DNA of 64,000 nucleotides from Bowmanella pacifica (GCF_014645355.1 NZ_BMLS01000001.1:124001-188000), one strand, 5' to 3'; positions 1 through 9,575 are shown, counted from the stretch's first letter. Program-made: numbers and translations. Notes: a model not told the origin generated them from the sequence alone.

Positions 1-467
1 ATCCCGATGCCGCCATAATTAGTAATATTTCCTACCGGAAAACCGGGGTATTGCTGGACGTAAAGCCTACGGTACATGCCTCTGGCTTTGTGGATATTGA
101 AATCAATCAGGAGTTAAGTGAGGCAGTTAGCTCAGAGGACGGTGGCGATAGCGACACGCCCACCATCTTAAACCGCAGCCTTAGTACCACTGTCACACTA
201 AGAGATGGCGGTTCTGTGTTGCTTGGCGGACTTATTAGTTCGAATACTAGCAGGAACCAGCAAGGAGTCCCCATTTTGGGTAAGCTTCCGTTGCTAGGGA
301 AACTATTTAGCACCGACGCTGAAGAGCAAATACGGACAGAATTGATGATTATGATTATTCCCTACATTCTTAGCTCACCAGATGAAGCCGAAGCACTGAC
401 TGACGAACTGCAACGGGCACGGATCGATAGCGTATCAAGCACCATAGTGCCTCAGAATGTAAACTAA
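1..467 (+). CDS. Secretin (GspD/PilQ-type), C-terminal part
   Basis: The 5' end lies outside the window; the frame is open from base 3, so the first in-frame TTG at 51 is not the real start. The visible ~154 residues are the C-terminal half of a bacterial secretin domain: a beta-rich stretch, then RDGGSVLLGGLISS, the VPILGKLPLLGKLFS motif and a TELMIMIIPYIL strand near the end. Secretins form multimeric outer-membrane channels for type II or III secretion, type IV pili or phage export. Nothing visible tells which machine this belongs to. A small exported protein follows after 42 bp. The family call is firm; the system is unknown. Confidence 0.9.
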   Translation, partial: PDAAIISNISYRKTGVLLDVKPTVHASGFVDIEINQELSEAVSSEDGGDSDTPTILNRSLSTTVTLRDGGSVLLGGLISSNTSRNQQGVPILGKLPLLGKLFSTDAEEQIRTELMIMIIPYILSSPDEAEALTDELQRARIDSVSSTIVPQNVN

Positions 468-509
468 TATAGTTAATATGCCGATTAACCTTAATTGGAG
501 ATTTAAAAT

Positions 510-953
510 ATGAAGTACATCGCCCTATTGGCAGCGCTGCTTGCAGCCTCTCCGCTTTATGCTGCAAAACAGCCAATAAATAATAAAATTCAAACTCTTG
601 GCTTTAGCTGTGCAGATACAGTAGTGGACGTTATCCCACTGCTGGGAAGAGGCGAGGATGCAGAGCATTTTGTTGCGCAGGATATTCAAACCGAACTGGA
701 ACGCCAGCATAAAGGCTCGGTACTGACCCAAGTAGAGTGCTTAGGTGAGCCTGAACTTAAAGCTTCGGTTATCAAAGACAACGCTGGTAATGAGGTTCTC
801 TCTAAGATGTCTATTGCCTTTCCGGTAGCTATTCAGGTAAATGTGAATAAGCAGACCATAGAGATGCAAGTAGACCAAACCTATCTAGCTGAGAATCTTG
901 AAAAAGCGGAAGGAAAGAAGGTTACTCAACACTTCGTCGTGAAAAAATCTTAA
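510..953 (+). CDS. Small exported protein of unknown function
   Basis: This is a 147-residue protein starting MKYIALLAALLAASPLYA, a clean signal peptide with probable cleavage after Ala18, so the mature protein should be periplasmic or secreted. It has two cysteines (GFSCAD and QVECLGE) about 45 residues apart that could form a disulfide. A GGAG-type ribosome binding site precedes the ATG. It lies 42 bp after the secretin gene on the same strand and is followed by a terminator, so the two may be co-transcribed. I do not recognise a family; an accessory role to the secretin is only inferred from position. Confidence 0.75.
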   Translation: MKYIALLAALLAASPLYAAKQPINNKIQTLGFSCADTVVDVIPLLGRGEDAEHFVAQDIQTELERQHKGSVLTQVECLGEPELKASVIKDNAGNEVLSKMSIAFPVAIQVNVNKQTIEMQVDQTYLAENLEKAEGKKVTQHFVVKKS

Positions 954-984
954 CCTCCAAGCGCTTTACTATTCTAGACGAAAG

Positions 985-1020
985 AAGCGCCGGCTTTATT
1001 GGTAAAGCGGGCGCTTTTTC
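985..1020 (+). terminator. Rho-independent terminator
   Basis: The arms AAGCGCC (985-991) and GGCGCTT (1010-1016) pair perfectly, an inner stem extends them with one mismatch, and a T-run follows on the plus strand. It ends the secretin/exported-protein unit and lies between convergent genes. Confidence 0.8.
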
Positions 1021-1027
1021 TATTACT

Positions 1028-2110
1028 TTATTTCCCTCTCAGCGGCTGCCACCACGCTTCATTATCCAGATACCAGTTAAGGGTCTTTTCAATTCCAGAC
1101 GCAAAGCTTTCCACTGGCTGGTAACCCAGTTCCTGCCCGGTTTTGGTCGCATCAATGGCATAGCGACGATCATGCCCAGGACGGTCAGTAACATAACGAA
1201 TTAGCGCTTCACTGCGCCCTTGCGCCGCCAGCGTCGCTAAGGGGTAACGGGCTGCCAACTCGGGACGGGAAGAGAAGGCTTGATTCATCAATTGACACAG
1301 AAGCTGAACAATGTCGATATTGGCCCATTCATTATGCCCACCAATGTTGTAGTTCTCGCCGACTTGTCCCTTATCAAGCACCAGTTCAATGCCCCGCGCG
1401 TGATCTTCAACATACAACCAATCTCTGATTTGCTTACCATCGCCGTACACAGGCAACGGCTGGTCATGCAAAATGTTGGTTATGATTAGCGGAATCAGTT
1501 TTTCAGGAAAATGGAACGGGCCATAGTTATTGGAGCAATTACTGGTGGTCACTTCCAACCCATACGTATGATGGTAGGCGCGAACCAAATGATCGCTGGC
1601 TGCTTTACTGGCGGAATAGGGTGAATTCGGTGCGTAGGCCGTATTCTCAGTAAAGGCTGGGTCTTGAGGACCCAGAGTTCCATATACCTCATCGGTACTC
1701 ACGTGGTGGAATCTATGTGCAATTGCGTCCCGACCGGCCGCCTTGGGTTCATCTATCCAAACCTTTTTTGCAGCCTTAAGCAAACTGTAAGTACCTATAA
1801 TATTGGTCTCAATGAAGGCATCCGGACCGCTGATAGATCTGTCCACGTGTGACTCGGCGGCAAAGTGTACAACAGTATTAATTGCCTCTTCCCTTAGCAA
1901 GGTTTCGACCAAGGCCGTATCACAAATATCCCCTTTGACAAATTTAAACCCGGGCTCGTTACTAACCATGACCAGATTCTGCTCATTTCCTGCATAGGTC
2001 AGCGCATCCAAAACAACCACCCTGTCCTGGGGGTGTTTATTCAGCCAATAATGCACAAAATTGGCACCAATAAAACCGGCGCCGCCGGTTACCAACATAT
2101 GTCTTGTCAT
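1028..2110 (-). CDS. rfbB: dTDP-glucose 4,6-dehydratase
   Basis: This 360-residue short-chain dehydrogenase/reductase of the extended type converts dTDP-glucose to dTDP-4-keto-6-deoxyglucose, the second step of dTDP-L-rhamnose synthesis. The N-terminal TGGAGFIG binds NAD. The STDEVYG segment and the YSASKAASD active-site Tyr/Lys motif are present, as is the NCSNNYGP substrate loop. Length is typical for RmlB. The start at 2110 has a GAGG box 8 bp upstream. It is the last gene of the minus-strand operon whose other members supply RmlA, RmlC and RmlD, so the rhamnose pathway is complete here. The 45-bp gap to rfbD holds no visible terminator. Confidence 0.97.
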   Translation of the reverse strand: MTRHMLVTGGAGFIGANFVHYWLNKHPQDRVVVLDALTYAGNEQNLVMVSNEPGFKFVKGDICDTALVETLLREEAINTVVHFAAESHVDRSISGPDAFIETNIIGTYSLLKAAKKVWIDEPKAAGRDAIAHRFHHVSTDEVYGTLGPQDPAFTENTAYAPNSPYSASKAASDHLVRAYHHTYGLEVTTSNCSNNYGPFHFPEKLIPLIITNILHDQPLPVYGDGKQIRDWLYVEDHARGIELVLDKGQVGENYNIGGHNEWANIDIVQLLCQLMNQAFSSRPELAARYPLATLAAQGRSEALIRYVTDRPGHDRRYAIDATKTGQELGYQPVESFASGIEKTLNWYLDNEAWWQPLRGK

Positions 2111-2155
2111 TTACTTTACCTCGTTGGGCCTCTGTCTATGTCAAAGGCCATCAAT

Positions 2156-3022
2156 TCATTGTGGCTTGTCAGCTAGCGTGCCAAGCATTTCCTGCAGAGA
2201 TAAACGCCAGTGGCGACCATTAAGCCCGGTAAAGGCACAGCGTAGAGATTGCTTGTCTAGCACACTGTAGCTGGGGCGCTTCGCCGGTGTGGGAAAGGCT
2301 GCGCTGGGGATAGGGACGATAGGAATACGCTTATGTAAAATACCATATTCCAGAGCAAGATCCTGAATGGCATTGGCAAAATCATACCAACTTGCCACGC
2401 CTTCATCCGTGTAGTGATGAACGCCGGATAACTTCTTCTGTGCAGCTTCTATGCAAGCACGGGCTAACCCTGACGCTTCGGTGGGCGAACCAATTTGATC
2501 ATCCACCACCGAGAGCGTTTCGCGCTCTTGCATTAGCCTCAACATGGTCTTAACGAAATTATTACCGAATCTTGAATACACCCAACTGGTTCGCAAAATA
2601 CAACTGTTGTCAGGTAAGACACTACGCAACTCACACTCACCCGCGGCTTTACTGGCACCGTATACACCTAAAGGTGACAGCGTATCGGTTGGCAGATAGG
2701 GACTACCCTTTTGGCCTGAGAAAACATAGTCTGTAGAAACATGCACCAAATGAACCCCGTGCTCATTGGCGTAGCGAGCAAGATTTCCAACAGCGGTTTG
2801 ATTAATCAAATAGGCTGCCTCAGGTTCACTCTCAGCACGGTCTACCGCTGTGTAAGCAGAGGCGTTAATTATTGCACTGACATCATAATCAGCTAACGCC
2901 GCCTCTATCCCCTGCACGTTACTCAGTTCAATGTCATGCCGGCCAAGGCATACGGCTTTCTCCCCCAACAAGGCGGCGAGTTCTTTAGCCAGTTGCCCTT
3001 CCTTACCAATGATTATGTACAT
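2156..3022 (-). CDS. rfbD: dTDP-4-dehydrorhamnose reductase
   Basis: This protein of 288 residues makes dTDP-L-rhamnose in the last pathway step. It starts MYIIIGKEGQLAKEL, the usual RmlD nucleotide-binding beginning. It also carries the STDYVFSG motif, the YGASKAAGE active-site Tyr/Lys and the LRTSWVYS segment. An upstream GTG at 3037, directly after the rfbC stop, is open in frame, but it adds only five residues not typical of the family and lacks a ribosome binding site, so the ATG at 3022 is preferred. It is tightly coupled to rfbC. Confidence 0.95.
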   Translation of the reverse strand: MYIIIGKEGQLAKELAALLGEKAVCLGRHDIELSNVQGIEAALADYDVSAIINASAYTAVDRAESEPEAAYLINQTAVGNLARYANEHGVHLVHVSTDYVFSGQKGSPYLPTDTLSPLGVYGASKAAGECELRSVLPDNSCILRTSWVYSRFGNNFVKTMLRLMQERETLSVVDDQIGSPTEASGLARACIEAAQKKLSGVHHYTDEGVASWYDFANAIQDLALEYGILHKRIPIVPIPSAAFPTPAKRPSYSVLDKQSLRCAFTGLNGRHWRLSLQEMLGTLADKPQ

Positions 3023-3037
3023 ATTCGTATCCGTCAC

Positions 3038-3583
3038 TTACAACGTTGGGGCGTCAACAAACAATATGCCATCGTTATCTTTGCCAGAGAGTGAGACATC
3101 TATGCCATCTAATAGCGGCCAATCGATTTGTAATGCAGGATCATCGTATCGGATACTGACCTCAGACTCAGGGTGATAGTAATCAGTGCATTTATAAACA
3201 AACTCGGCGTGGTCACTGGTTACATAAAAGCCGTGCGCGAATCCAGCCGGCACCCACAGTTGACGTTTATTCTGCTCACTTAGATAAACACCGACCCACT
3301 GGCCAAATGTTGCAGAATTTCGTCTGACATCGACAGCCACGTCATACACTTCTCCTGCCACCACACGAACCAGTTTTCCCTGCGTTTGCTGAGTTTGGTA
3401 ATGAAGTCCTCTTAAAATTCCTTTGGAAGAGCGGCTATGGTTATCCTGAACAAACTGCACGTCGGCACAATGTTGGCGAAACCAATCATCGCGGAATGTC
3501 TCCATAAAAAAGCCTCGCTCATCGCCAAATAAACGCGGCTCGATGATTTTTACCTCAGGTATAGCGGTTTCTATAACTTGCAT
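3038..3583 (-). CDS. rfbC: dTDP-4-dehydrorhamnose 3,5-epimerase
   Basis: This 181-residue cupin-fold epimerase is the third enzyme of dTDP-L-rhamnose synthesis. Family landmarks are in order: the ERGFFMETF segment, FVQDNHSRS, GILRGLHYQ with the catalytic His at 61, GFAHGFYV and the YKCTDYY strand with the active-site Tyr. Length is typical. It lies 6 bp after rfbA and abuts rfbD in the same operon. Confidence 0.96.
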   Translation of the reverse strand: MQVIETAIPEVKIIEPRLFGDERGFFMETFRDDWFRQHCADVQFVQDNHSRSSKGILRGLHYQTQQTQGKLVRVVAGEVYDVAVDVRRNSATFGQWVGVYLSEQNKRQLWVPAGFAHGFYVTSDHAEFVYKCTDYYHPESEVSIRYDDPALQIDWPLLDGIDVSLSGKDNDGILFVDAPTL

Positions 3584-3589
3584 AGCTTC

Positions 3590-4468
3590 CTATTTCACCT
3601 TGTCGTGCAATATCTTCATAAGGTACATACCATACCCGCTCTTAATCAGAGGATGGGCCAGAGCTTCTAGCTGCTCAGCACTGATATAGCCTTTTCTAAA
3701 GGCTATTTCCTCTGGGCAACTAATTTTTAACCCCTGGCGTTTCTCAATGGCTGCGATAAAATTAGCCGCATCCAATAAGCTATCCAATGTCCCAGTATCC
3801 AACCATGCTGAGCCACGGCCTAGAAGCTCGACACTTAATTTACCGGCCTGCAAATACAGGGAGTTTAAATCGGTTATTTCCAATTCATTTCTTTTGGAAG
3901 GCTTAACCTGTTTGGCAAGATCAACCACATCACTGTCATAAAAGTACAGTCCGGTTACGGCATAACTTGATTTGGGATGCTCAGGTTTTTCTTCAATAGA
4001 TAGAGCATTCCAGTTGTCATCAAAATCAACCACACCATAACGTTGAGGGTCATTAACATGATAACCAAACACCGTCGCGCCCGAGTCCCGTCCGGCAGCA
4101 TTCAGTAAAGACACCTGTAGGTCATGCCCATAATAAATATTGTCACCCAGAATCAGGGTGCAGGGGTCATTGGCAATAAACTCTTCACCCAAGATAAAGG
4201 CCTGAGCCAGCCCATCGGGAGAAGGCTGCGCGACATAGCTAAAATTAACCCCCCACTGACTCCCATCCCCTAACAAAGTACTGAATCGACTTTGCTCCTC
4301 TGGCGTGGTGATAATTAAAATATCTCTAATACCCGCCAGCATTAATGTGCATATGGGGTAGTAAATCATCGGTTTATCATAAACCGGCATAAGTTGCTTG
4401 CTGACAACACTGGTCAAAGGATGTAAACGAGTTCCCGATCCTCCTGCCAGCACAATACCTTTGCGCAT
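3590..4468 (-). CDS. rfbA: Glucose-1-phosphate thymidylyltransferase
   Basis: This 292-residue sugar nucleotidyltransferase joins dTTP and glucose-1-phosphate to give dTDP-glucose. The N-terminal nucleotide loop [11 protein letters not shown] (9-19), the [15 protein letters not shown] block, the metal-site [10 protein letters not shown] and the EEKP motif are all visible. Length is normal for RmlA. The gene order here is rfbA-rfbC-rfbD-rfbB, downstream of capsule-type export genes in one direction, so the rhamnose is probably a component of the exported glycan. Confidence 0.97.
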   Translation of the reverse strand: MRKGIVLAGGSGTRLHPLTSVVSKQLMPVYDKPMIYYPICTLMLAGIRDILIITTPEEQSRFSTLLGDGSQWGVNFSYVAQPSPDGLAQAFILGEEFIANDPCTLILGDNIYYGHDLQVSLLNAAGRDSGATVFGYHVNDPQRYGVVDFDDNWNALSIEEKPEHPKSSYAVTGLYFYDSDVVDLAKQVKPSKRNELEITDLNSLYLQAGKLSVELLGRGSAWLDTGTLDSLLDAANFIAAIEKRQGLKISCPEEIAFRKGYISAEQLEALAHPLIKSGYGMYLMKILHDKVK

Positions 4469-4517
4469 TAGTAGTTACCCAATTGGTCTCTGTTTAAATG
4501 AATCAATAAATGTTGTT

Positions 4518-5954
4518 TCAACGCAGTTCCTCCACAGTAGCGAGGATGATTTTGGTGATACCAAAAAGCATTAAAGCTACCGCTAGGAACAACGCGAGAT
4601 TATGTAATACTCGTGGATACTTCGCTTCCTCGGGTAAGGTGGGCGACTCGACGATAACCAGGTATTTTAACTGACGATAAGCCTCTATTCTTGATTTCTC
4701 CAAAGACACCAAAGAAGCAGACAAGGCTTCCAGAGCAAATTCCAGCTCAGTTTTAAGGTTACTAAATCTCGCCTGAATCTCATTTACCCCCAAAGTCTCT
4801 GAATTAGAGGCCGCCCCTCGGTCATTACGTATCAGCCTGTCTCGCTCCTGAGCTAGCTGCTGCTTCAAACTCTGCAGTTGCTCACGTGCTTGTATAACAG
4901 GTGAGGCATTCTCACTCATGCTACCTTTTAGGGCTCGCAATTCAGCTTCTTTTGAGGCTATTTGTCCTTCAAGCGCATAAGTAATTTGCTGAAGCGCCAT
5001 TCCCTCTGCAATTGGGTCAAGTAAATTATATTCTCGCTGAAAGGCGAGTAGGTTCTGTTTAGCATTTTGCAGACGGATCTCTACTTGCTCATGTTCATTT
5101 TTCACGAACCGCAGTTGTGCTTCCGCCAGTTGATTACCGATTTTGTTTATATACCACTCTGCGCGTTGCACAACGGTCTTAGTCAGGAGATGCGCATAAT
5201 CTGGGTCAAATGCTTGCGCTTTTAAGGTGATAACCTTAGAGGTGTCGTCAACTTCCACGCTAATACGCTTTTGATAGTAAGACAGACGGTCTTCAAGGCT
5301 TGCATCCGCTTCCAAACGGCTAAACATATCGGCATGGGTATCACTAAAGTAAGCGGTAAACTTAATCTCGGTTTCCAAAAATGCCAAGAGGTCGCTGGAG
5401 TGAATAAATGCCTTAACCAGCTCTGTATCAGGACTGGTGCTTTTACCGGTCAAGCCAGACAATAATGCCATTGATGGGTCAAGTGTGTTCACACCGCTGG
5501 GTTGCTGAACAATCAGTTGACTTTGACTTTCGTACATATCACTAGCCCATAGCAGCTGATAGAATGCAAAGGCAACAAATGGCAGCAATACGGCTAACGA
5601 CAGCGGCGTCCTGAGGAAGTTTTTTGCTCGCTCTTTCAAAGAGGGAGCCGGAAGCGCATTTTGGCTTGGTTTGCTGCTCTGCGGTTCCTCATTTGAGGAG
5701 CTACGCATAACTTCAGGCTTGGTTTTACGTAACAATGCGTTGAGATCTTTTATATGTTTACGCACGACAGGGGAATCTGGCTGCAAAACCCGCACTCTCT
5801 GATAAATACGTAAAGCTAGGGCTGGATCCGTATCTTTCAATTCTCCCGCCGCCATTGAGAGTCGAACAGGACGCCGCCAATCCCCTTCAGCCAACTTTTC
5901 ACGACGGAACTTGTCCAATCGTTGCTCTAATTCTTGTTGTGATTCTTTGGTCAT
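4518..5954 (-). CDS. Capsule-export inner-membrane protein (KpsE/BexC/CtrB-like)
   Basis: This 478-residue protein resembles the polysaccharide co-polymerase proteins that link an ABC exporter to an outer-membrane OPX channel. One hydrophobic segment (about 115-135) and a second at the C-terminus (about 452-472) flank a long periplasmic coiled coil, including EVEQRLQ-, ASKEAELRALKG- and QLKQQLAQERDRL-type heptads. The family's 'PxxPxxPxxP' motif is represented only by VESPTLPEEAKYPRV before the last membrane segment. An unusual cytoplasmic N-terminal extension of about 100 residues contains a short TPR-like helix pair (DPALALRIYQRVRVLQPDS). It lies 2 bp after the ATPase gene. Confidence 0.88.
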   Translation of the reverse strand: MTKESQQELEQRLDKFRREKLAEGDWRRPVRLSMAAGELKDTDPALALRIYQRVRVLQPDSPVVRKHIKDLNALLRKTKPEVMRSSSNEEPQSSKPSQNALPAPSLKERAKNFLRTPLSLAVLLPFVAFAFYQLLWASDMYESQSQLIVQQPSGVNTLDPSMALLSGLTGKSTSPDTELVKAFIHSSDLLAFLETEIKFTAYFSDTHADMFSRLEADASLEDRLSYYQKRISVEVDDTSKVITLKAQAFDPDYAHLLTKTVVQRAEWYINKIGNQLAEAQLRFVKNEHEQVEIRLQNAKQNLLAFQREYNLLDPIAEGMALQQITYALEGQIASKEAELRALKGSMSENASPVIQAREQLQSLKQQLAQERDRLIRNDRGAASNSETLGVNEIQARFSNLKTELEFALEALSASLVSLEKSRIEAYRQLKYLVIVESPTLPEEAKYPRVLHNLALFLAVALMLFGITKIILATVEELR

Positions 5955-5956
5955 TT

Positions 5957-6607
5957 TTAAAGGGCCTGGTATTTACGGATACCTTCATCCAAATCGTTAT
6001 AAAAAGTTAATTCACCCTGATGCAATACGATTGCACTATCACAAAACTGACGAATATCGCGCATATCGTGACTCACCATAATGACATTGGCATTTTTACT
6101 GCGTTCTAACAGCGCCTGCTTTGCTTTGCGCTTAAAGCCTGCGTCACCAACAGAGGTCACTTCATCAATCAGGTAAACATCAAAATCAATAGCTATCGAA
6201 CAAGCAAAGGCGAGTCTGGAACGCATACCGCTCGAATAAGTTCGCACCGGCAGCTCATAGTTTTCCTTTAATTCGGCAAATCCCTTTACTCTCTGTTCAT
6301 AATCATCCAAGTCCACCACACCATTCACCCTACCGATAAACCGCGTGTTTTCCCTGCCGGTCATTTCAGGATGAATGCCGGTCGCTAATGCAACAGGCCA
6401 GGAAATATTAAGGTTGCAATAGACTTTGCCTTTGTTTGGGTACTCACTACCGGCAAGGAGGCGAAACAAGGTAGACTTTCCCGCCCCGTTAGACCCTAAA
6501 ATAGCAATATTGTGTCCAGTGGGGATATCAAAGGAGAGATCCTTAAAAATGTATCTATTACCCAAGTTGGTTTTATAAAACTTGGTCACATTCACCAAAC
6601 TAATCAT
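5957..6607 (-). CDS. Polysaccharide export ABC transporter ATPase (KpsT/Wzt-like)
   Basis: This is a 216-residue ABC ATPase that powers export of a surface polysaccharide. Walker A is GSNGAGKST (38-46), the signature is YSSGMRSRLA (125-134) and Walker B is VYLIDE (145-150). The start MISLVNVTKFYK is chosen because its ATG overlaps the permease stop in an ATGA, typical translational coupling; a longer in-frame extension is out-of-frame permease sequence. The protein ends right after the ATPase fold and lacks the C-terminal carbohydrate-binding domain of Wzt proteins, which makes it more KpsT-like. Confidence 0.95.
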   Translation of the reverse strand: MISLVNVTKFYKTNLGNRYIFKDLSFDIPTGHNIAILGSNGAGKSTLFRLLAGSEYPNKGKVYCNLNISWPVALATGIHPEMTGRENTRFIGRVNGVVDLDDYEQRVKGFAELKENYELPVRTYSSGMRSRLAFACSIAIDFDVYLIDEVTSVGDAGFKRKAKQALLERSKNANVIMVSHDMRDIRQFCDSAIVLHQGELTFYNDLDEGIRKYQAL

Positions 6608-7389
6608 CGGGAAATGGCCTTCTTCCAATAGGCCTGATAAATGCTTAAACACAAGAAAGTTGAGGTAAGCACCGACATTGCCAAATAGCCACTGCTTACC
6701 CCTACCTGACCATATACCGGATAAGCTGCATAGCGACTGAGCTCGATAGCGTGGAGAATAGGGTTCCAATCAAGTAGCCACCAATACTCTTGCGGGAAGT
6801 CTTGCAGCGAGAAAAATACGCCCGAGATAAAAAACAGTGGCCTGGTCATCAGGTTTTGTATTTTATCCACCTCTGGAATATATAAGGCAATTAACCCAAA
6901 GATGAAGCCAAGTGACAAAGAAAATAGCCAGAGCGAAAAGAAATAGAACATCAGACTCAATGGATCAGAAAGCTGTAACTCCAGATCCAAAAAATACATC
7001 ATCAGTCCCATGCCTAAACTAACAAATATTTTGACCAGTAGTTCAAACAACCCACTAGCCAAAACAACACTAATAGGTTGAACTTGCCGAAATGCAAACA
7101 GCGCTTTATTTTTCTTGATGGCTCTGGCGCCAGCATGGAAAGTTTGTAAAAAGCACTGTATCAGTACCATACCAAAGGCCATGAACACGAAAGTAGGAAT
7201 ACCGTGTGTTTCACCACCGTTCAGTCTTCCGCGCAAAAAAGACAAAATAAAAATAAACAAGACCGGCTGGACGATAGCCCAGCCGATACCTAATTTATCA
7301 TTAAAGCCGACACGAATTTCCCGGGCGAAAAGCGCAAAGATGACATCTTTCCATATTCCCCAGGGACTACGTTTGGCGATACTACTCAT
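6604..7389 (-). CDS. Polysaccharide export ABC-2 permease (KpsM/Wzm-like)
   Basis: This 261-residue integral membrane protein of the ABC-2 family has about six membrane segments. The N-terminal FAREIRVGFNDKLGIGWAIVQP and the ISGVFFSLQDFPQEYWWLLDWNPILHA region near the C-terminus are typical of capsule and O-antigen exporters. Its stop overlaps the ATPase start by 4 bp, giving a transporter pair made in equal amounts. It is followed by the co-polymerase and preceded by the OPX gene. Confidence 0.94.
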   Translation of the reverse strand: MSSIAKRSPWGIWKDVIFALFAREIRVGFNDKLGIGWAIVQPVLFIFILSFLRGRLNGGETHGIPTFVFMAFGMVLIQCFLQTFHAGARAIKKNKALFAFRQVQPISVVLASGLFELLVKIFVSLGMGLMMYFLDLELQLSDPLSLMFYFFSLWLFSLSLGFIFGLIALYIPEVDKIQNLMTRPLFFISGVFFSLQDFPQEYWWLLDWNPILHAIELSRYAAYPVYGQVGVSSGYLAMSVLTSTFLCLSIYQAYWKKAISR

Positions 7390-7410
7390 AACGTGACTCT
7401 GAGCCGCAGG

Positions 7411-9195
7411 TTAATCTTTGAGAGCAACATTCGCCGCGACAGCTATCTGGTAGATAATTTGCGTAATATCTTTAACAGCTTGCAAGACCTTAGTATCAAC
7501 CCGGGGCAATACAATGACTTCATCTCCCGGCTTAATGCGCTCTTGCACTGACGAAGAGTACCAACTTCTTCCATCACCAATTTCCATAAAGGTCGTCAGG
7601 CCATTTGCGTGAACAACTGCGATACGCTCAGGATCGGCCCTTTCGGTAAAACCACCGGCCCATGCAATGTAATCACTGATGTTCGCTTCCTGGTTATGCA
7701 CCACCGCTTGGGGGAGTAATACTTCGCCAGCGATATTGACCAGGTCGCTCTTCATAGGGATGACGATTTCATCTCCTTCCTCCAAACGAACATTGGCAAT
7801 GTTATTTCCTGAGGAAATCACCACCTTACCCAGAGGCTCAATTTCTCTGGCTCGCTGCACAAAACTGGCTACCAACTTCGCTTCTTCAGCACGAATCCCT
7901 GCCTCTCCAGTAGATGACGCTGGTGCAGTAAACACACTTCGTTCCAAGCGCTGCAGCGACTCCTCTATCATTCTCTTCTGGGCTTCCGCCACACTTCTTC
8001 TTTTTATGTAGACAGACGTCACGTTCGCTTGGTTTTCGTCAACCTGAATATAGTCCAGTAAGTCCAGTAAGCGGGTATCTCTTTTTACCGCATAGAAAGA
8101 AGGACCAAGATAGCTCCCAGAAACTCTTATACTAATAACGTCTGCGCGCAGGTCATCGTTAAATAAAACTCTGTCACCATCTTCGACCTGGAAATCGTCA
8201 AATTCAGCCAAGGGTAAGTAGACCGAGATGGGACCGGTATCACGGTCCCCGAAAATCCCTACATGGCTGGCCTTGCTGAGAGGTCTAGCATAGAAATTCA
8301 GTTCACTGCCAAAAGATACGTCTTTATCCAACTCAAACTTAAATGGATACCGGGCTGCGCCTTCAACTGTCACAACCGGTCCTTGTTGCCCAACTAATAA
8401 AACATCATTGTCTTTAAACGGAACTGAGTCTAAACGTCCGGTTCTGAGGAACTCATACAGGTCATAGGAGGCGACCTCGACACCATCACGAATTAGGGAA
8501 ATATGTCTATAACTCCCCCTTTCTGAATCAATACCGCCGGCACGCTGTAAGTAGTAGAGAGCAGAATCAGAGGTTAACCCTGCATACTTACCCGGTCTCT
8601 GCACTGGACCTGAAACAAATACGCTAACGGGCGTGGCAACCAGTAAGTTGACATAAACATTTACGTTACTGACATAAACAGACTTAATCCGCTCGGTCAC
8701 AGTCTGATTAAGGTTGCCAGCCGGAAGATCGATGACTCTGACAGGGCCGATATCAGGAATAAAGATATTCCCCTGATTATCAACGGTCAGGACTTCTGCA
8801 AAGTTGACAGCCCCCCAAAGCCAAATAGATATTTTGTCTCCTGGCGCAATTTTGTAATCAGGGTTAATACCATCGCTTCTTTGTGCCTCAAAATTGCTCA
8901 AAAACAAGTTCGCACCATAGGCTTGAACCTGGCTACGGTCTAAATGCCCCGGTACAGAGTAAGACCGGTTGACTGGATAACCATAGCCACCTTTTTGCAT
9001 ATACTGGGAGACATCTATCCTGTTGCCTTGCTCACTTTGCAACGCTTGCATCTGTGGCACTGTTGTTGTCGGGGTAAAGCCTTGGGTCGATGAGGTCTCG
9101 TTTGTGGATGTTTGACTCAATGTTGACTGGGCAAATACACTTTGCATGTGCGCAATGCAAAGCAACACCGATAATAGTGCAGCTAACTTCTTCAT
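7411..9195 (-). CDS. Outer-membrane polysaccharide export protein (OPX, KpsD/Wza family)
   Basis: This is a 594-residue exported protein starting MKKLAALLSVLLCIAHMQSVFA, a signal peptide. The start at 9195 overlaps the upstream stop (TAATG) and is preferred over a longer in-frame start. The poly_export domain is near 95-170 (PDYKIAPGDKISIWLWG), followed by a series of SLBB-type modules (e.g. VFVSGPVQRPGKYAG, VNIAGEVLLPQA) and a C-terminal PGDEVIVLPRVD segment. It is longer than Wza and closer to KpsD in size, and there is no lipobox. It should form the outer-membrane exit for the glycan moved by the adjacent ABC transporter. Confidence 0.93.
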   Translation of the reverse strand: MKKLAALLSVLLCIAHMQSVFAQSTLSQTSTNETSSTQGFTPTTTVPQMQALQSEQGNRIDVSQYMQKGGYGYPVNRSYSVPGHLDRSQVQAYGANLFLSNFEAQRSDGINPDYKIAPGDKISIWLWGAVNFAEVLTVDNQGNIFIPDIGPVRVIDLPAGNLNQTVTERIKSVYVSNVNVYVNLLVATPVSVFVSGPVQRPGKYAGLTSDSALYYLQRAGGIDSERGSYRHISLIRDGVEVASYDLYEFLRTGRLDSVPFKDNDVLLVGQQGPVVTVEGAARYPFKFELDKDVSFGSELNFYARPLSKASHVGIFGDRDTGPISVYLPLAEFDDFQVEDGDRVLFNDDLRADVISIRVSGSYLGPSFYAVKRDTRLLDLLDYIQVDENQANVTSVYIKRRSVAEAQKRMIEESLQRLERSVFTAPASSTGEAGIRAEEAKLVASFVQRAREIEPLGKVVISSGNNIANVRLEEGDEIVIPMKSDLVNIAGEVLLPQAVVHNQEANISDYIAWAGGFTERADPERIAVVHANGLTTFMEIGDGRSWYSSSVQERIKPGDEVIVLPRVDTKVLQAVKDITQIIYQIAVAANVALKD

Positions 9196-9575
9196 TAATT
9201 GTTCTCGACTATCCAAACCTGTGTATCATTTGCCAGCACAGGTCTAGTTATTGACCACCTGCCTCCATTCTCTCTCTGGCAAGCCACATTGATATTAACT
9301 CGCCCTACGCCGCTACTTTGAAACCTTAATTTTCTGCACTGATAACCGGCAGCAGAAAAGTACAAGTCACCGACACTCACGTGATATTCACCAATACGGG
9401 CTTCCGTTGTCTGCGGAGCACTCAACAATTCAGAGTAAGAGGCAGGTAATTTGCGATAATCGATTTCAGCGGGCTTGCTCACAAGAGCTCTGGAGGACAC
9501 GGGTTGCTCTGGAGCAGACGCGCAACCATACAGAAATGAAAAAGAAAAAATAACCAGAATATACTTTTTAAACAT
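9195..9575 (-). CDS. Small lipoprotein in the polysaccharide export operon
   Basis: This is a 126-residue lipoprotein. The N-terminus MFKKYILVIFSFSFLYGCAS has a lipobox (LYGC, lipidated Cys18). The mature part is short and has two cysteines (YQCRKLRF, NVACQREN) and a strand-rich C-terminus ending in TQVWIVENN. The phrase RKLRFQSSGVGRVNINVACQ reminds me of small outer-membrane proteins next to capsule export genes, but I cannot name a family. Its stop overlaps the OPX start, so a role in assembly or stability of the OPX channel is a reasonable inference. Confidence 0.8.
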   Translation of the reverse strand: MFKKYILVIFSFSFLYGCASAPEQPVSSRALVSKPAEIDYRKLPASYSELLSAPQTTEARIGEYHVSVGDLYFSAAGYQCRKLRFQSSGVGRVNINVACQRENGGRWSITRPVLANDTQVWIVENN

